A stretch of DNA of 64,000 nt from JAZKFT01 sp965246935. Lineage in GTDB: Bacteria; Bacteroidota; Bacteroidia; Chitinophagales; Chitinophagaceae. Below, piece after piece: positions 54,021 to 63,274 of this stretch. The DNA is taken from NCBI GenBank assembly GCA_965246935.1, contig CBDFGC010000003.1:204503-268502 (forward strand), written 5' to 3'. Within the stretch, counting starts at the first letter, position 1. Every line of letters begins with the position of its first letter. Made by a program: the position numbers and the translations under genes. The notes beneath the pieces are model-generated. The model was not told the DNA's origin. It worked only from the letters and a program-made list of their open reading frames with translations, and searched no databases.

Positions 54021-55535
54021 ATGCAAAATGCAACCCTTATCCAGTATTTCCACTGGTATACAGAAGGTAATGGCACTTTATGGGAACGGTTAAAAAATGA
54101 TATTCCTTATTTACAATCTCTGGGTATTAGTGCTGTTTGGCTACCGCCTGCTTTTAAAGGATCTGCCGGTGGCTATAGCGTAGGTTATGATATATATGAT
54201 ATGTATGACCTGGGGGAGTTCGACCAAAAGGGATCGGCGCCTACTAAATATGGTACCCGGCAGCAATACGAGGAGGCGGTAAAAGCTGCACAGGCAGCCG
54301 GCCTTCAGGTGTACGCTGATATTGTGCTGAATCATTTGGCAGGTGCCGATGAAACGGAAAAAATGATGGCAGAAAAAGTAGATGAAGATGACCGGAACCA
54401 AAAAATAACCGAGCCGATGGAAATAGAAGCCTATACTAAATTTACGTATGCAGGCAGGCAAAAAAAATACTCGGATTTTGAGTGGAATTTTATGTGCTTT
54501 TCAGGTGTGGATTATGCGATAGGAGAAAATGGCGGAAATGGAATTTTTAAAATCATCAACGAGTATGGCTATGGCTGGAAAGATATGATAGATGATGAAA
54601 AAGGGAACTATGATTATCTGATGTATAATGATATTGAATTCAGGAATCCTGCCGTACAGGAAGAACTTAACCGTTGGGGTGTTTGGTATGAAGATACCAT
54701 ACATTTTGACGGTGTAAGGCTGGATGCCGTCAAGCATATTCCGTTTAGTTTTTACAACCAGTGGCTTGACCATATAAGGGGCACTACAGGCAAAGAAATT
54801 TTTGCAATTGGCGAATATTGGGCGCCTGGCAGCCTGCATTTGCTGCTTAAATATATAGAGGCTACAGAGGGCCGCATGAGTTTATTTGATTCGTCATTGC
54901 ATCACAATCTTTATCATGCTTCATTAGCCGGGAAAGACTATGATATGCGTGTCATTCTGGACGATACGCTGGTAAAAGCAATGCCGCAGAAGGCAGTTAC
55001 GGTTACTGATAATCATGATACGCAACCATTACAAGCACTGGAGGCCCCGTTAGAACCGTGGTTTAAACCATTAGCGTATGCACTTATTTTATTACGGGCT
55101 GAAGGTTACCCCTGTGTATTTTTTCCTGATTTATATGGAGCTAATTATACCGATAAAGGGAAGGATGGGCAGGACTATGAAATATTTTTAAACAAGGTGG
55201 ATGAATTAGAGAAACTATTAACTGCACGCAAAAATTTTGCATATGGCCTGCAGCGGGATTATTTGGACCATAGCAATTGTATTGGCTGGACCCGTGAAGG
55301 CGATGATGAACACAACGGATTTGCTGTACTGCTTACTAATGGAGATGACGGATTTAAAGAAATGGAAATAGGAATCCGTTATGCAGGTGCTACATTTATT
55401 GATCTGCTGCAAAAGCATCCGGCTGAGGTAAAAATTAACGATAATGGAAAAGGAGAATTTTTTGTAAAAGCCGGTTCTGTATCTGTTTGGGTATTAAAAG
55501 CGTTACCGCATGACGATCATTCTGTAAATGAGTAG
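54021..55535 (+). CDS. Cytoplasmic alpha-amylase, GH13
   Basis: The enzyme has 504 residues with no signal peptide, so it is intracellular, resembling the GH13_5 group. The barrel blocks are QYFHWYTEGNGTLWERLKND, VYADIVLNHLAGADE, FDGVRLDAVKHIPFSFYNQW, with nucleophile Asp in GVRLDAVKH, FAIGEYWAPGSLH with the acid Glu, and VTVTDNHDTQPLQALE with the third acid. It hydrolyses alpha-1,4-glucans. DQKGSAPTKYGTRQQYEEAV is typical of this group. It ends in a beta-sandwich (SVSVWVLKA). It is next to stress-response genes. Confidence 0.95.
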   Translation: MQNATLIQYFHWYTEGNGTLWERLKNDIPYLQSLGISAVWLPPAFKGSAGGYSVGYDIYDMYDLGEFDQKGSAPTKYGTRQQYEEAVKAAQAAGLQVYADIVLNHLAGADETEKMMAEKVDEDDRNQKITEPMEIEAYTKFTYAGRQKKYSDFEWNFMCFSGVDYAIGENGGNGIFKIINEYGYGWKDMIDDEKGNYDYLMYNDIEFRNPAVQEELNRWGVWYEDTIHFDGVRLDAVKHIPFSFYNQWLDHIRGTTGKEIFAIGEYWAPGSLHLLLKYIEATEGRMSLFDSSLHHNLYHASLAGKDYDMRVILDDTLVKAMPQKAVTVTDNHDTQPLQALEAPLEPWFKPLAYALILLRAEGYPCVFFPDLYGANYTDKGKDGQDYEIFLNKVDELEKLLTARKNFAYGLQRDYLDHSNCIGWTREGDDEHNGFAVLLTNGDDGFKEMEIGIRYAGATFIDLLQKHPAEVKINDNGKGEFFVKAGSVSVWVLKALPHDDHSVNE

Positions 55536-55670
55536 CGCTTGCCCCTTTATATAAGTCTGATTATAATAATAGGACAATACTATGGCATTACAATTGAGGA
55601 TAGACCTTTATGCACCAGCTTTTATTAAAGTAGCTGATTTTTCATTTGTAAACCTTTTAAACTGTATAAT

Positions 55671-55841
55671 ATGAACAAGTTAACGCTCTATTCTGCACTT
55701 GCAGCACTATTAATATTTGGCACCGGCTGCGCAGCCATCGGGGGTATTTTTAAAGCAGGCGTATGGGCTGGCGTATTATTGGTTGTAGTAGTTATAGCTG
55801 TCATTATCTTTATTATCAGCAAAGCGACAGGTAAAAAATAA
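55671..55841 (+). CDS. Small lipoprotein-like membrane protein
   Basis: This 56-residue frame from ATG 55671 reads MNKLTLYSALAALLIFGTGC, then AAIGGIFKAGVWAGVLLVVV and ends IISKATGKK. A lipobox (GTGC, Cys20) is followed by a second hydrophobic helix. Homologues of this pattern (FKAGxWxGV) recur in Bacteroidota as short proteins of unknown function near stress genes. It is missed by longer length cut-offs. A terminator follows 25 bases later. Confidence 0.82.
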   Translation: MNKLTLYSALAALLIFGTGCAAIGGIFKAGVWAGVLLVVVVIAVIIFIISKATGKK

Positions 55842-55865
55842 AATAGTAAGTTACCATTGTATAAA

Positions 55866-55898
55866 CAAAAAGGACTGTCATGGTAACAGTCCTTTTTT
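55866..55898. terminator. Bidirectional terminator
   Basis: AAAAAGGACTGT (55866-55877), loop catggta, ACAGTCCTTTTT (55885-55896), then TTG. The symmetric A-run and T-run allow it to end both the plus-strand small gene and the minus-strand cassette at 55922-56981. Confidence 0.9.
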
Positions 55899-55921
55899 GT
55901 GAAATCAATTTATCTAAGTAC

Positions 55922-56299
55922 TTATCTTTTTCTCCTGAAGTTACTAAAGAACCTTCCTAAAACACTTCCAATATTATCACCTTTCGTTGCCATAAACCGG
56001 GTAACCCCGTATTGAATGGCAGCGCCTGCGGTTTTTTTAATAATGGTATCGTTTTTTGGTACTGCTAATTTTTTTGCTAACCAACCCGTTCCTAAACTTA
56101 CAACCGAATTAACCAGGTTTTGCCTTAGAGCCGGGGCTTCCATAATATTCTCTAATCCAACCCGTATCAAATTTTTAGGTTTAATACTTTCTACCATCTC
56201 ATGAAAATGCTCCTTTATCTCAGCCTTTTGTCTTACTTTTCGTAATTCAAGTTCAGCTATCCTTTGCTTCAACTCCTCTGATGAACTAATTTTGGCCAT
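55922..56299 (-). CDS. Hypothetical protein of the YtxH/holin-like cassette
   Basis: The protein has 125 residues. An N-terminal helix rich in Lys, Arg and Glu (about 1-45, ELKQRIAELELRKVRQKAEI) may form a coiled coil. It is followed by a moderately hydrophobic stretch (NLVNSVVSLGTGWLAKKLAV) and a basic C terminus (SNFRRKR). No domain is recognised. It is the last of three close same-strand genes, and so probably works at the inner membrane with them. Confidence 0.75.
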   Translation of the reverse strand: MAKISSSEELKQRIAELELRKVRQKAEIKEHFHEMVESIKPKNLIRVGLENIMEAPALRQNLVNSVVSLGTGWLAKKLAVPKNDTIIKKTAGAAIQYGVTRFMATKGDNIGSVLGRFFSNFRRKR

Positions 56300-56313
56300 T
56301 GCTAAAATGTCTG

Positions 56314-56670
56314 TTAAAGAAACTTTTTCGAAAGAGAATTAATTAAAGGCGTCTTAATCCACTTATCGCGGAGAAGATAAATAAGTAATCCTAACAAAAA
56401 ATAAAACGCTCCCATTATAAAGAATCCATAATAGGTATTATTAAGCCATGACCCGATCAACAGAGCCAAACCAATAGATAAAATTACAAACCCAAGTAGA
56501 AAGAAAATCCCCATTATTACGCCTGATATTACTGACGAAGCAACTTCCGTTCCTTTATCTATAGCCTTGTACTGAAATAACTTCACATTAGTATGAGCAA
56601 AATCTTCCAGTTTTTCCATCAGTCCTGGTTCTTCTATTTCTATTTCCTGTGTCTGATGAATTGATTTCAT
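56314..56670 (-). CDS. Phage-holin-like (PF07332-type) membrane protein
   Basis: This 118-residue protein has two membrane helices (VASSVISGVIMGIFFLLGFV and FFIMGAFYFLLGLLIYLLR) preceded by a short acidic head and a helix (LMEKLEDFAHTNVKLFQYKA). It matches the pattern of the putative actinobacterial holin-X / YqjE superfamily. In this setting it is not a phage lysis protein. It is 14 bases upstream of the hypothetical gene in the same cassette. Confidence 0.82.
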   Translation of the reverse strand: MKSIHQTQEIEIEEPGLMEKLEDFAHTNVKLFQYKAIDKGTEVASSVISGVIMGIFFLLGFVILSIGLALLIGSWLNNTYYGFFIMGAFYFLLGLLIYLLRDKWIKTPLINSLSKKFL

Positions 56671-56702
56671 GCCAGTCAGCGTTTTATTTTTTTGTTCCTG
56701 CT

Positions 56703-56981
56703 TTAAGAAAAACTGTTTTGCACATCGTCTTTTGCGCCTTTTACTTTCGACTTACCTTTTTCGTATAAGTCCTCTGCTCCTTCCTTGGCTTTAGAGAATT
56801 TATTCGACATTGAATCCACAAAATCACTGAATTTCTCTTTGATAGAGTCAGATATATCTGTTGTTTTATCTCCTATTTTCTGGCGGGTAGCTTCGCCGGA
56901 ATCAGGGGCATATAAAATTCCTAAGATGGCACCGGCTGCTGCGCCGGCTAATACGCCTAATAATACTTTTGATGAGCTCAT
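56703..56981 (-). CDS. YtxH domain protein
   Basis: This 92-residue protein starts MSSSKVLLGVLAGAAAGAIL, the YtxH glycine/alanine-rich membrane segment, continuing GILYAPDSGEATRQKIGDKT. The remainder is a charged helical tail (FSDFVDSMSNKFSKAKEGAE) ending KDDVQNSFS. YtxH proteins are general-stress proteins. It is first in the cassette YtxH, holin-like, hypothetical, with 32-base and 14-base gaps. Confidence 0.92.
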   Translation of the reverse strand: MSSSKVLLGVLAGAAAGAILGILYAPDSGEATRQKIGDKTTDISDSIKEKFSDFVDSMSNKFSKAKEGAEDLYEKGKSKVKGAKDDVQNSFS

Positions 56982-56999
56982 AATGTTTAATTTTTAAGG

Positions 57000-57950
57000 T
57001 GATAAATGACCTGAACGTTTACTTAGAAAAAAACCTGCCAGAAATTTAATTACATACACTCAATAATTATTTTTGTTTTTTATTAAGTAAATTTAGCTTG
57101 ACAAAGCCCTGATTTTGAAGCTGTTGGCTGGAAAATTATTCCCCATTATGCGGTTAAAAAGAAATCAGATTAGTGAACCACTTTTTATGTTAGCGGGCTT
57201 GTGTTACTTTTAAGTAACGGATACATTTTCTATATTATACTTTTTTATGAACTCTTTTCCCATTTCGTTCAATGCATAAGCAAGTATATATGCTTTTACT
57301 ACTTTATTTTACTACTTGCTTACGATTGCCTCCCTATGCTTTTTCACAAGTGTAAACAGAATTTTTACTATATCCAGACCTGATAGGTTTCATATGTAAG
57401 AATGCTATTATGGTTATCTCTGTTTAAGCAGGGAATCAAATTTTCATAATTTATTTTGGCTGTTGTTATGCTTGTTTTTCAGTATGCCCTACTTATTTGA
57501 AACAGTTGACAATACCTGAAATGGTTGCACATAAATTAGTGATACAAGCATTTGCTCTAATAGCTAGCTATTCTTTCATCTATCTGATATAGATTGTATT
57601 TTCAATTACAGATTACAGGTAATAAAAGCATTTATTGAAACACTGCATGTATGTTCGCACTCAGTTACCCGTTGTTATTGCAGGCAGGGCATTACCGTAC
57701 GCTACCAAAATTTAAAATCCTGTTATCCGGTAATATAGCCGTTAAAAGTGCTTTCCCCGGTTAAATTTCTTATTTCCCGGGTTAATTCAAGCATTGTAAA
57801 GTAGCTGGTAATTGAGACAAGGCATAGTATACAATAAGTGATAATGCTGAGTATATGAAAAGACCCCAGTGATATTTCAAACAGAAAATGTGTTAGTTAA
57901 AGTCCTTTTTGTTGGTACCAACACTTACAAGTTATAACGATAGAAATAAA
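57000..57950. other. AT-rich intergenic region with no recognised gene
   Basis: Nearly one kilobase with no supported gene, RNA gene or large repeat. Short frames exist but lack family features. The sequence is AT-rich and probably holds the promoter of the YtxH cassette on its left side. Confidence 0.6.
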
Positions 57951-57977
57951 AAACCGTCCCGGCGAAACCGGGACGGC
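57951..57977 (-). terminator. Rho-independent terminator of the lmo0937-type gene
   Basis: On the minus strand GCCGTCCCGG, loop tttcg, CCGGGACGGT is followed by TTTTTTATTTC. It lies 48 bases past the stop of the small gene at 58025-58177. Confidence 0.9.
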
Positions 57978-58024
57978 ATAAAGTTTATTAATTTATAGGA
58001 CTAGCTACTGCTATGTAGCACTGA

Positions 58025-58177
58025 CTATGCCGCACCCCTAATTACCCTAAGCAGAATAACTACCACTGCTATAACAAGCAATACGTGAATTATACCGCCT
58101 GTGTAAAAGTGGCCAAAATAGGTGATAGCCCATATAATTACTAAAACAACGGCTACCAGATACAATAAATTTCCCAT
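58025..58177 (-). CDS. lmo0937-family small membrane protein
   Basis: This 50-residue frame from ATG 58177 reads MGNLLYLVAVVLVIIWAITY, then FGHFYTGGIIHVLLVIAVVV and ILLRVIRGAA. It has two membrane helices with the family-typical IHxLLVIAxxxILLRxI second half. Members are tiny stress-associated membrane proteins with unknown function. A terminator follows downstream. It was too short for common gene-length limits. Confidence 0.9.
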   Translation of the reverse strand: MGNLLYLVAVVLVIIWAITYFGHFYTGGIIHVLLVIAVVVILLRVIRGAA

Positions 58178-58361
58178 GGTGTAAAATTTTTAAGGTGTAA
58201 AAAGAATAAGCGGATAAAGCCTTTATAAAAATATGCCAGTTTTTTTAAAAAACTTTTAATTGGCCGGAACTATCCAGTGTTGTTTAGCTTTTACAATATG
58301 TAACTAAAACACACCTTTATGCTACACGAGGAACATATTTCCCAATATGTATCGGGATTAT

Positions 58362-58754
58362 TCAATGTGGATGAAGCAATCGCTCTACACTATCGTAAAT
58401 GTTTTGCCTGGTAAATGGCTTACCTATAAATTCATCTGCGCCTTTATTTAAAGCATCCTTTTTATCAGACGATGTATCGTACGCTGTAATCATTACAACT
58501 TTTACTCCTGGATGAGCTTGCTTTATGCCATATATGAAGTCAATTCCCTTCCCGTCAGGAAGGTTATTGTCCAGGAATACAAGAGAAGGTGTTGCCTCCC
58601 GCATATAAGTTCCCGCTTCCTTTATCGTATGTACGGATGTTGAACTGAGTTCCTTTTTCTTCAAAATACTGCTTAACATATAGCAGATATCCGGTTCATC
58701 ATCTACAATTAGTACCGTCATATCCTTATTTTCTATGTTCACGCTCTTATTCAC
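58362..58754 (-). CDS. Single-domain response regulator
   Basis: The protein has 130 residues and only a receiver domain. The acidic pocket is VLIVDDEPDICYML, the phospho-acceptor Asp is in VFLDNNLPDGKG near residue 62, the Thr/Ser is in VVMITAYDTSS and the Lys in EFIGKPFTRQN. There is no output domain. No histidine kinase is beside it, so its partner is unknown. It may influence the adjacent stress genes or act in a phosphorelay. Confidence 0.93.
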   Translation of the reverse strand: MNKSVNIENKDMTVLIVDDEPDICYMLSSILKKKELSSTSVHTIKEAGTYMREATPSLVFLDNNLPDGKGIDFIYGIKQAHPGVKVVMITAYDTSSDKKDALNKGADEFIGKPFTRQNIYDSVERLLHPH

Positions 58755-59085
58755 AGTTAACCTTTTTTGTTATAAGTAATAATACCTGTAACGTATGGAC
58801 TTCAAATAATCTGCCATTATCTTTTATTGGCTGTACAATATAGAGAAGAAGTGCGCTGTTTCAGGAAAAATTAATGCCATTATAGCTATAGCTTGCTTTT
58901 TGTAATACTCCGGGCACTATATAGTTTTGTTGCATTTTTGTGTGAGTATAATGTGCTTATCAGTAAGTATTATATTTTAAAAAAATCGAACTATACGCCT
59001 GGGGCAATGTTTCACCGGTCTTTATTTTTTTTAAAATTTTTATTGCAACCGGAAAATTTTATAATATTTCAGTTAATACAGTAGT

Positions 59086-60057
59086 ATGAAAAAGAAAATC
59101 GGGAAAATTTTCCAGTTTATTAAAACCGTTTTTGGGGAATTTAGTGATTCCGGGGGAATGAAGTTTGCCGCTTCACTGGCTTATTATACCGTATTTGCCC
59201 TGGCGCCTATGCTGGTACTTATCATTTCAATATTCGGTAGAATATTTGGCCGTGATGCAGTAACGAAACAGCTTTTTGGACAGATAAATGGATTAGTGGG
59301 CAACGAGGCTGCCACCCAGATACAGGATATGATTAAGAACGTGAGGCTAAGCGGCGACAGTATTTTTGCTATCATCCTAAGCAGCGTACTGGTAATAATA
59401 GCCGCTACGGGCATTTTTGGCGACGTTCAGGATTCCATCAACAAGATATGGGGTTTGAAAGCAAAGCCAAAAAAGGCTTGGTGGAAATTGATTTTAAACC
59501 GTATCATCAGTTTCTCCATGATCATTAGCATCGGTTTTATTATGCTTATTTCACTTGCTATGAACTATATTGTTTCTCTCTTCAGCGATTATTTAAAAAA
59601 CCGCATTCCCGGCAGCGGTGCTTTATTTATAGAGATTGTAAACCACCTGTTAGCCTTCATTATTTCTACCTTTATATTTGCGTTGATATTTAAAGTGTTG
59701 CCAGATGCCAAAATTAAATGGAGAGATGTAATACGGGGAGCAATCCTAACTTCTATTTTGTTTACATTGGGTAAGTTAGGTATTGGCTATTACATAGGCA
59801 AAACGGATTTAAGCGTGTATGGAGCCGCTGCTGCAATTATAATTGTAATGCTTTGGGTATATTACAGTGCTATTATCATATATTTAGGGGCTGCTTTTAC
59901 AAAAGTGTACGTAAGCAAGGATGGAACCAGCAGGATACAGCCTAATCAGTATGCAGTATGGGTGAACACACAGGAAGTAGAAACGCATGCAATGAGGCTG
60001 CAACAGGAAACGCCGGATACAGTAAAAGCACCCACCGAAATAAAAAAGGCGCCATAG
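59086..60057 (+). CDS. YihY/BrkB-family membrane protein
   Basis: This 323-residue protein has about six membrane helices. The family start is FGEFSDSGGMKFAASLAYYT, followed by VFALAPMLVLIISIF; later helices include ISFSMIISIGFIMLISLAMN and GAILTSILFTLGKLGIGYYI. VYGAAAAIIIVMLWVYYSAI is the conserved last block. A short polar tail ends in KKAP. The family's function is unknown; it is not a ribonuclease as once annotated. It is 50 bases before the sigma-54 regulator gene and may share its transcript. Confidence 0.93.
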   Translation: MKKKIGKIFQFIKTVFGEFSDSGGMKFAASLAYYTVFALAPMLVLIISIFGRIFGRDAVTKQLFGQINGLVGNEAATQIQDMIKNVRLSGDSIFAIILSSVLVIIAATGIFGDVQDSINKIWGLKAKPKKAWWKLILNRIISFSMIISIGFIMLISLAMNYIVSLFSDYLKNRIPGSGALFIEIVNHLLAFIISTFIFALIFKVLPDAKIKWRDVIRGAILTSILFTLGKLGIGYYIGKTDLSVYGAAAAIIIVMLWVYYSAIIIYLGAAFTKVYVSKDGTSRIQPNQYAVWVNTQEVETHAMRLQQETPDTVKAPTEIKKAP

Positions 60058-60107
60058 CAGAAACATCAACCAAAAACTAACAATAATACTTATCCGAGGC
60101 TAACATT

Positions 60108-61580
60108 ATGGATGTAAATAAAAGCATTCTGATTATTGACGATGACATTGATATGTGCAATCTGTTGCAACGTTTCCTTGCCAAAAATGGTTATACAGTA
60201 GAAACGGCAACCAGTGGTGCAAAAGGGCTTGAAAAATTCAAAAATGGTTCTTTCCCACTGGTGCTTTGCGACTACCGGCTGGGTGATAAAGAAGGCCGGG
60301 ATGTGCTAAAGGAAATAAATACAACCAATGCAGGTACAAAAGTGATTATTATAACCGGCTATTCCGATATTAAAACGGCAGTAGAGGTTATGAAATTGGG
60401 TGCATTTGACTATATCACCAAACCGCTGATACCAGACGAGGTATTAAATGTATTGCAAAAGGCCCTTCAGCAGGGCGATACCCCTACCGTAGCGCATAGC
60501 TATGCGGCACAGGCTGCTGCTGCCGTATCTGCGCCTAAATCAGATGGGATAGCCGGTACTGCGGAACCTGCTAATAACAATGTAAATTTAAAACCGTCAG
60601 AGTTTATAGTAGGTAATGATCCTGAAACCAAGGATCTATACCAGCAGATAAAGCTGATAGCTCCTACCAGCTACACTATTATTTTATATGGCGAAAGCGG
60701 TACCGGTAAAGAAGTAGTGGCTAAAACGATTCACCAGAATAGTGAACGTAGCGCTGCTCCCTTTGTAGCTGTTGACTGCGGTACACTTACCAAGGAGCTG
60801 TCCGGCAGCGAGCTGTTTGGTCATGAAAAAGGATCGTTTACAGGTGCAGTAGGGGTTAAAGAAGGTTTTTTTGAAGTAGCAAACGGTGGCACGTTGTTTT
60901 TGGATGAAGTAGCTAATCTGGGCCTGGATGTACAGGCTACCCTGTTGCGTGTGCTTCAGGAACGAAAGTTTAAACGGGTAGGCGGTACAAAGGAAATGGC
61001 TTTTGACATTCGGGTAATTGTAGCCAGCAACGAAAACCTGCAACAAGCCTATCAGAAAGGAAGGTTTCGGGAAGATTTGTATCACCGGCTTAATGAATTT
61101 TCCATCAGCATTCCACCCCTTCGCAAGCGCCTGAGCGATATTGGAACATTTGCCGAATATTTTTTACGTGTAACGAATGTGGAACTGAATAAAAACATTG
61201 AAAGCTTCGATAAAGAGGTAATGGATTTGTTTATGGAATACCCCTGGCCGGGTAATGTGCGGGAATTCAGAAATGTGGTACGCCGGGCAGTACTGCTTAC
61301 CACCGGTAAAATTATTCATGCAAAAGTATTACCGCCAGAGATCATTCATAGTGCCCGCATTATGAGTACAGCAGCGGTAAGCGAACCGGAGCAGGTGAAA
61401 AACGGACGCCCCGAAAATGAATTGAAAAATGCTGCCACCCAGGCGGAGTACGAAACGATTATGAAAGTGCTGCAACAGGTAAAATATAATAAAACCAAGG
61501 CTGCCGAAATACTGAATATTGATCGCAAAACACTTTATAATAAAATTAAAAGCTTTGAAGAGCAGACGGAGAATAATTAG
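60108..61580 (+). CDS. NtrC-type sigma-54-dependent response regulator
   Basis: This 490-residue activator has a receiver domain (1-120; ILIIDDDIDMCNLL, phospho-Asp in VLCDYRLGDKEG, Lys in YITKPLIPDE), a Gln/Ala-rich linker (125-165), an AAA+ domain and a Fis-type HTH. Walker A is LYGESGTGKEVVAK and the sigma-54 contact loop is HEKGSFTGAVG, with Ser in place of the usual Ala in GAFTGA. NGGTLFLDEVANLGLDVQAT is Walker B. The HTH is KVLQQVKYNKTKAAEILNID. No kinase lies beside it. Confidence 0.96.
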   Translation: MDVNKSILIIDDDIDMCNLLQRFLAKNGYTVETATSGAKGLEKFKNGSFPLVLCDYRLGDKEGRDVLKEINTTNAGTKVIIITGYSDIKTAVEVMKLGAFDYITKPLIPDEVLNVLQKALQQGDTPTVAHSYAAQAAAAVSAPKSDGIAGTAEPANNNVNLKPSEFIVGNDPETKDLYQQIKLIAPTSYTIILYGESGTGKEVVAKTIHQNSERSAAPFVAVDCGTLTKELSGSELFGHEKGSFTGAVGVKEGFFEVANGGTLFLDEVANLGLDVQATLLRVLQERKFKRVGGTKEMAFDIRVIVASNENLQQAYQKGRFREDLYHRLNEFSISIPPLRKRLSDIGTFAEYFLRVTNVELNKNIESFDKEVMDLFMEYPWPGNVREFRNVVRRAVLLTTGKIIHAKVLPPEIIHSARIMSTAAVSEPEQVKNGRPENELKNAATQAEYETIMKVLQQVKYNKTKAAEILNIDRKTLYNKIKSFEEQTENN

Positions 61581-61766
61581 GATTTGTGATTTTGGATTTA
61601 TGATTTGCTGAATGGCAAAGTGTAATTAGTGACTTGGCTGAAATTAATACTTTGTCGACTAAATAAATTTAGAAGTTGCCTCGGCTTGTGTCCTCGCATG
61701 CCGGAATTAGGAAGTTAAAAAGATTAGCTGGAACTAAACTCAAGTTCATCCCTAAAAAATACCGCT

Positions 61767-62324
61767 ATGTTTAGGTCATTTACAAAATTGCTTTTGCTAA
61801 TAAGCGTAAGCGGCCTGGTTTTCTCCTGCACATCAAACGAAGCAAAATATACGTTTGATAAAAAGCCCGTTTCCTCTGTTGAAAGTAAAGATGGAAATAT
61901 TGTTGTTCATTTCAAGGATCATACAACACAGTCATTCTCCGCTGCGCAGGTTGAAACATTGCTAAAAGAAAAGAAGATGGGGGAAAGCGTTTACCCGCTT
62001 TTCGCTCAAAAAATAAAAGATGCAGCCTCACGGAAGCAACAACAAAAGCCTGCGGGTAAGGCTGGCAAGGAGCAATATCCCTATAGATTAAATGGCATGG
62101 ATGTGCACTATGTTGAATTGAAAAATGACAAGTTCGTTATTCATATGGCCGATAAAGCCAGCCATTCTTTTTTACAGCATGAACTTGACTGTATGCTCAT
62201 CAATCATATTATAACGGAAGAACTTTATTTCAAGTGTATACAAAAGCGGGAAGAAGCAAATATCACAGCAGATTCAGGATTCAGTTTTAGTTACCGGGAA
62301 ATAAAATGCCCTGAGTTCAATTGA
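61767..62324 (+). CDS. Putative lipoprotein with two internal repeats
   Basis: This 185-residue protein has a lipoprotein signal (MFRSFTKLLLLISVSGLVFSC, Cys21). The mature part contains two similar ~52-residue halves: SSVESKDGNIVVHFKDHTTQ onward, and HYVELKNDKFVIHMADKASH onward. Each has a beta strand pair, SFS/SFL, and a helical end (LFAQKIKDAA; YFKCIQKREEAN). They are joined by a Lys/Gln-rich linker. No known family is recognised. It sits between two regulators and may be envelope-stress related, which is only a guess. Confidence 0.72.
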   Translation: MFRSFTKLLLLISVSGLVFSCTSNEAKYTFDKKPVSSVESKDGNIVVHFKDHTTQSFSAAQVETLLKEKKMGESVYPLFAQKIKDAASRKQQQKPAGKAGKEQYPYRLNGMDVHYVELKNDKFVIHMADKASHSFLQHELDCMLINHIITEELYFKCIQKREEANITADSGFSFSYREIKCPEFN

Positions 62325-62402
62325 TGTACTAGGAACATACAATAATCTTCCTTATGTTACTCAGAAACGGTAGATAGCAGTTGAAACTGCCATCCGCATA
62401 TC

Positions 62403-62434
62403 AGAAGCCCCTCCGTTGGAGGGGTTTGGGGAGG
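62403..62434. repeat. GC-rich palindromic repeat
   Basis: agcccctccgttggaggggtttggggagg contains CCCCTCC-gtt-GGAGGGG. It is a relative of the repeats in trpB and trpE. It abuts the stop codon of the response regulator gene. Confidence 0.7.
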
Positions 62435-62435
62435 C

Positions 62436-63122
62436 CTATTCCACCACAAACCGGTATCCGATTCCTTTAATCGTTAATATCTCAAGCTTCGGATCATCTT
62501 TCAGATAACTACGCAGCCGGGTAATATAAACATCCAGGTTGCGGCTGTTGAAGAAAGAATCATTTCCCCACAATTCAATTAAAATATTGCGCCGGTCGGC
62601 AATGCCGTTACGGTGGTCGAACAGGTATTTCAATAATTCACTTTCCCGGTAGCTCAGTTTTTTTTCTTCTGCTGCGGATTGCAGTATTTGCCGGGGAATA
62701 TGAAAAGTGTAAGCTCCCATTGTTATCATGTCGGGGTTGCCGCCGGTACCTGCTCCTTTCCCTCCTTTCATCGTTAGCAGATTTTCCAGCCGTACAATCA
62801 GTTCTTCCATGCTAAAAGGCTTGCGGATATAATCATTGCCACCCAGCGTAAAGCCTTTTACCACATCCTCCGTTTGTGTTTTGGCCGTTAAAAATAAAAT
62901 AGGCACCTGCTTATCGGTTTGGCGGATGGCAGTAGCAATGGCAAAACCATCCTTACCGGGCAGCATTACATCCAGCACACAAATATTGGGTTGTACTTTT
63001 TTAAAAGCAGCGATGGCTTTATCACCATCACTTTCCATGTGTACTTCATAGCCACGGCTCTCCAGGCTTTCCTTTACAATCTTTCCCAGGAACAGCTCAT
63101 CTTCCACATATAGTATTTTCAT
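62436..63122 (-). CDS. OmpR-family response regulator
   Basis: The protein has 228 residues: a receiver domain (KILYVEDELFLGKIVKESLE, phospho-Asp in CVLDVMLPGKDGF near residue 52, Lys in YIRKPFSMEEL) and a winged-helix output domain from about 130 (LSYRESELLKYLFDHRNGIA, RNILIELWGND, SRNLDVYITRLRSYLKDD, IKGIGYRFVVE). It follows its kinase gene with a 152-base spacer filled with short direct repeats (caatcaacaatcaacaatca). Confidence 0.97.
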   Translation of the reverse strand: MKILYVEDELFLGKIVKESLESRGYEVHMESDGDKAIAAFKKVQPNICVLDVMLPGKDGFAIATAIRQTDKQVPILFLTAKTQTEDVVKGFTLGGNDYIRKPFSMEELIVRLENLLTMKGGKGAGTGGNPDMITMGAYTFHIPRQILQSAAEEKKLSYRESELLKYLFDHRNGIADRRNILIELWGNDSFFNSRNLDVYITRLRSYLKDDPKLEILTIKGIGYRFVVE

Positions 63123-63274
63123 AAATTTTTAGTTGTCAATCAACAATCAACAATCAACAGTCGGCAGTCAACAGCAACTGAAAAGCAACCATCAAAATAG
63201 ATAAATAGCTGCTTTATAATCTTAATCACAGTATATCCCGGTTCTCCTGTTGACTAACGACTGCTGGCTGACGA

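Noticed and set aside
57201..57383. 60-codon frame in the 57-58 kb gap
   Set aside because: Composition is dominated by Phe, Tyr and Leu from AT-rich DNA and no start context or homologue is evident.
63125..63260. Short direct repeats (caatcaacaatcaacaatca and gactaacgactgctggctgacgact) resembling a CRISPR-like array
   Set aside because: The units are under 10 bases, contiguous, without regular spacers, and no cas genes are near; this is a simple-sequence intergenic repeat.
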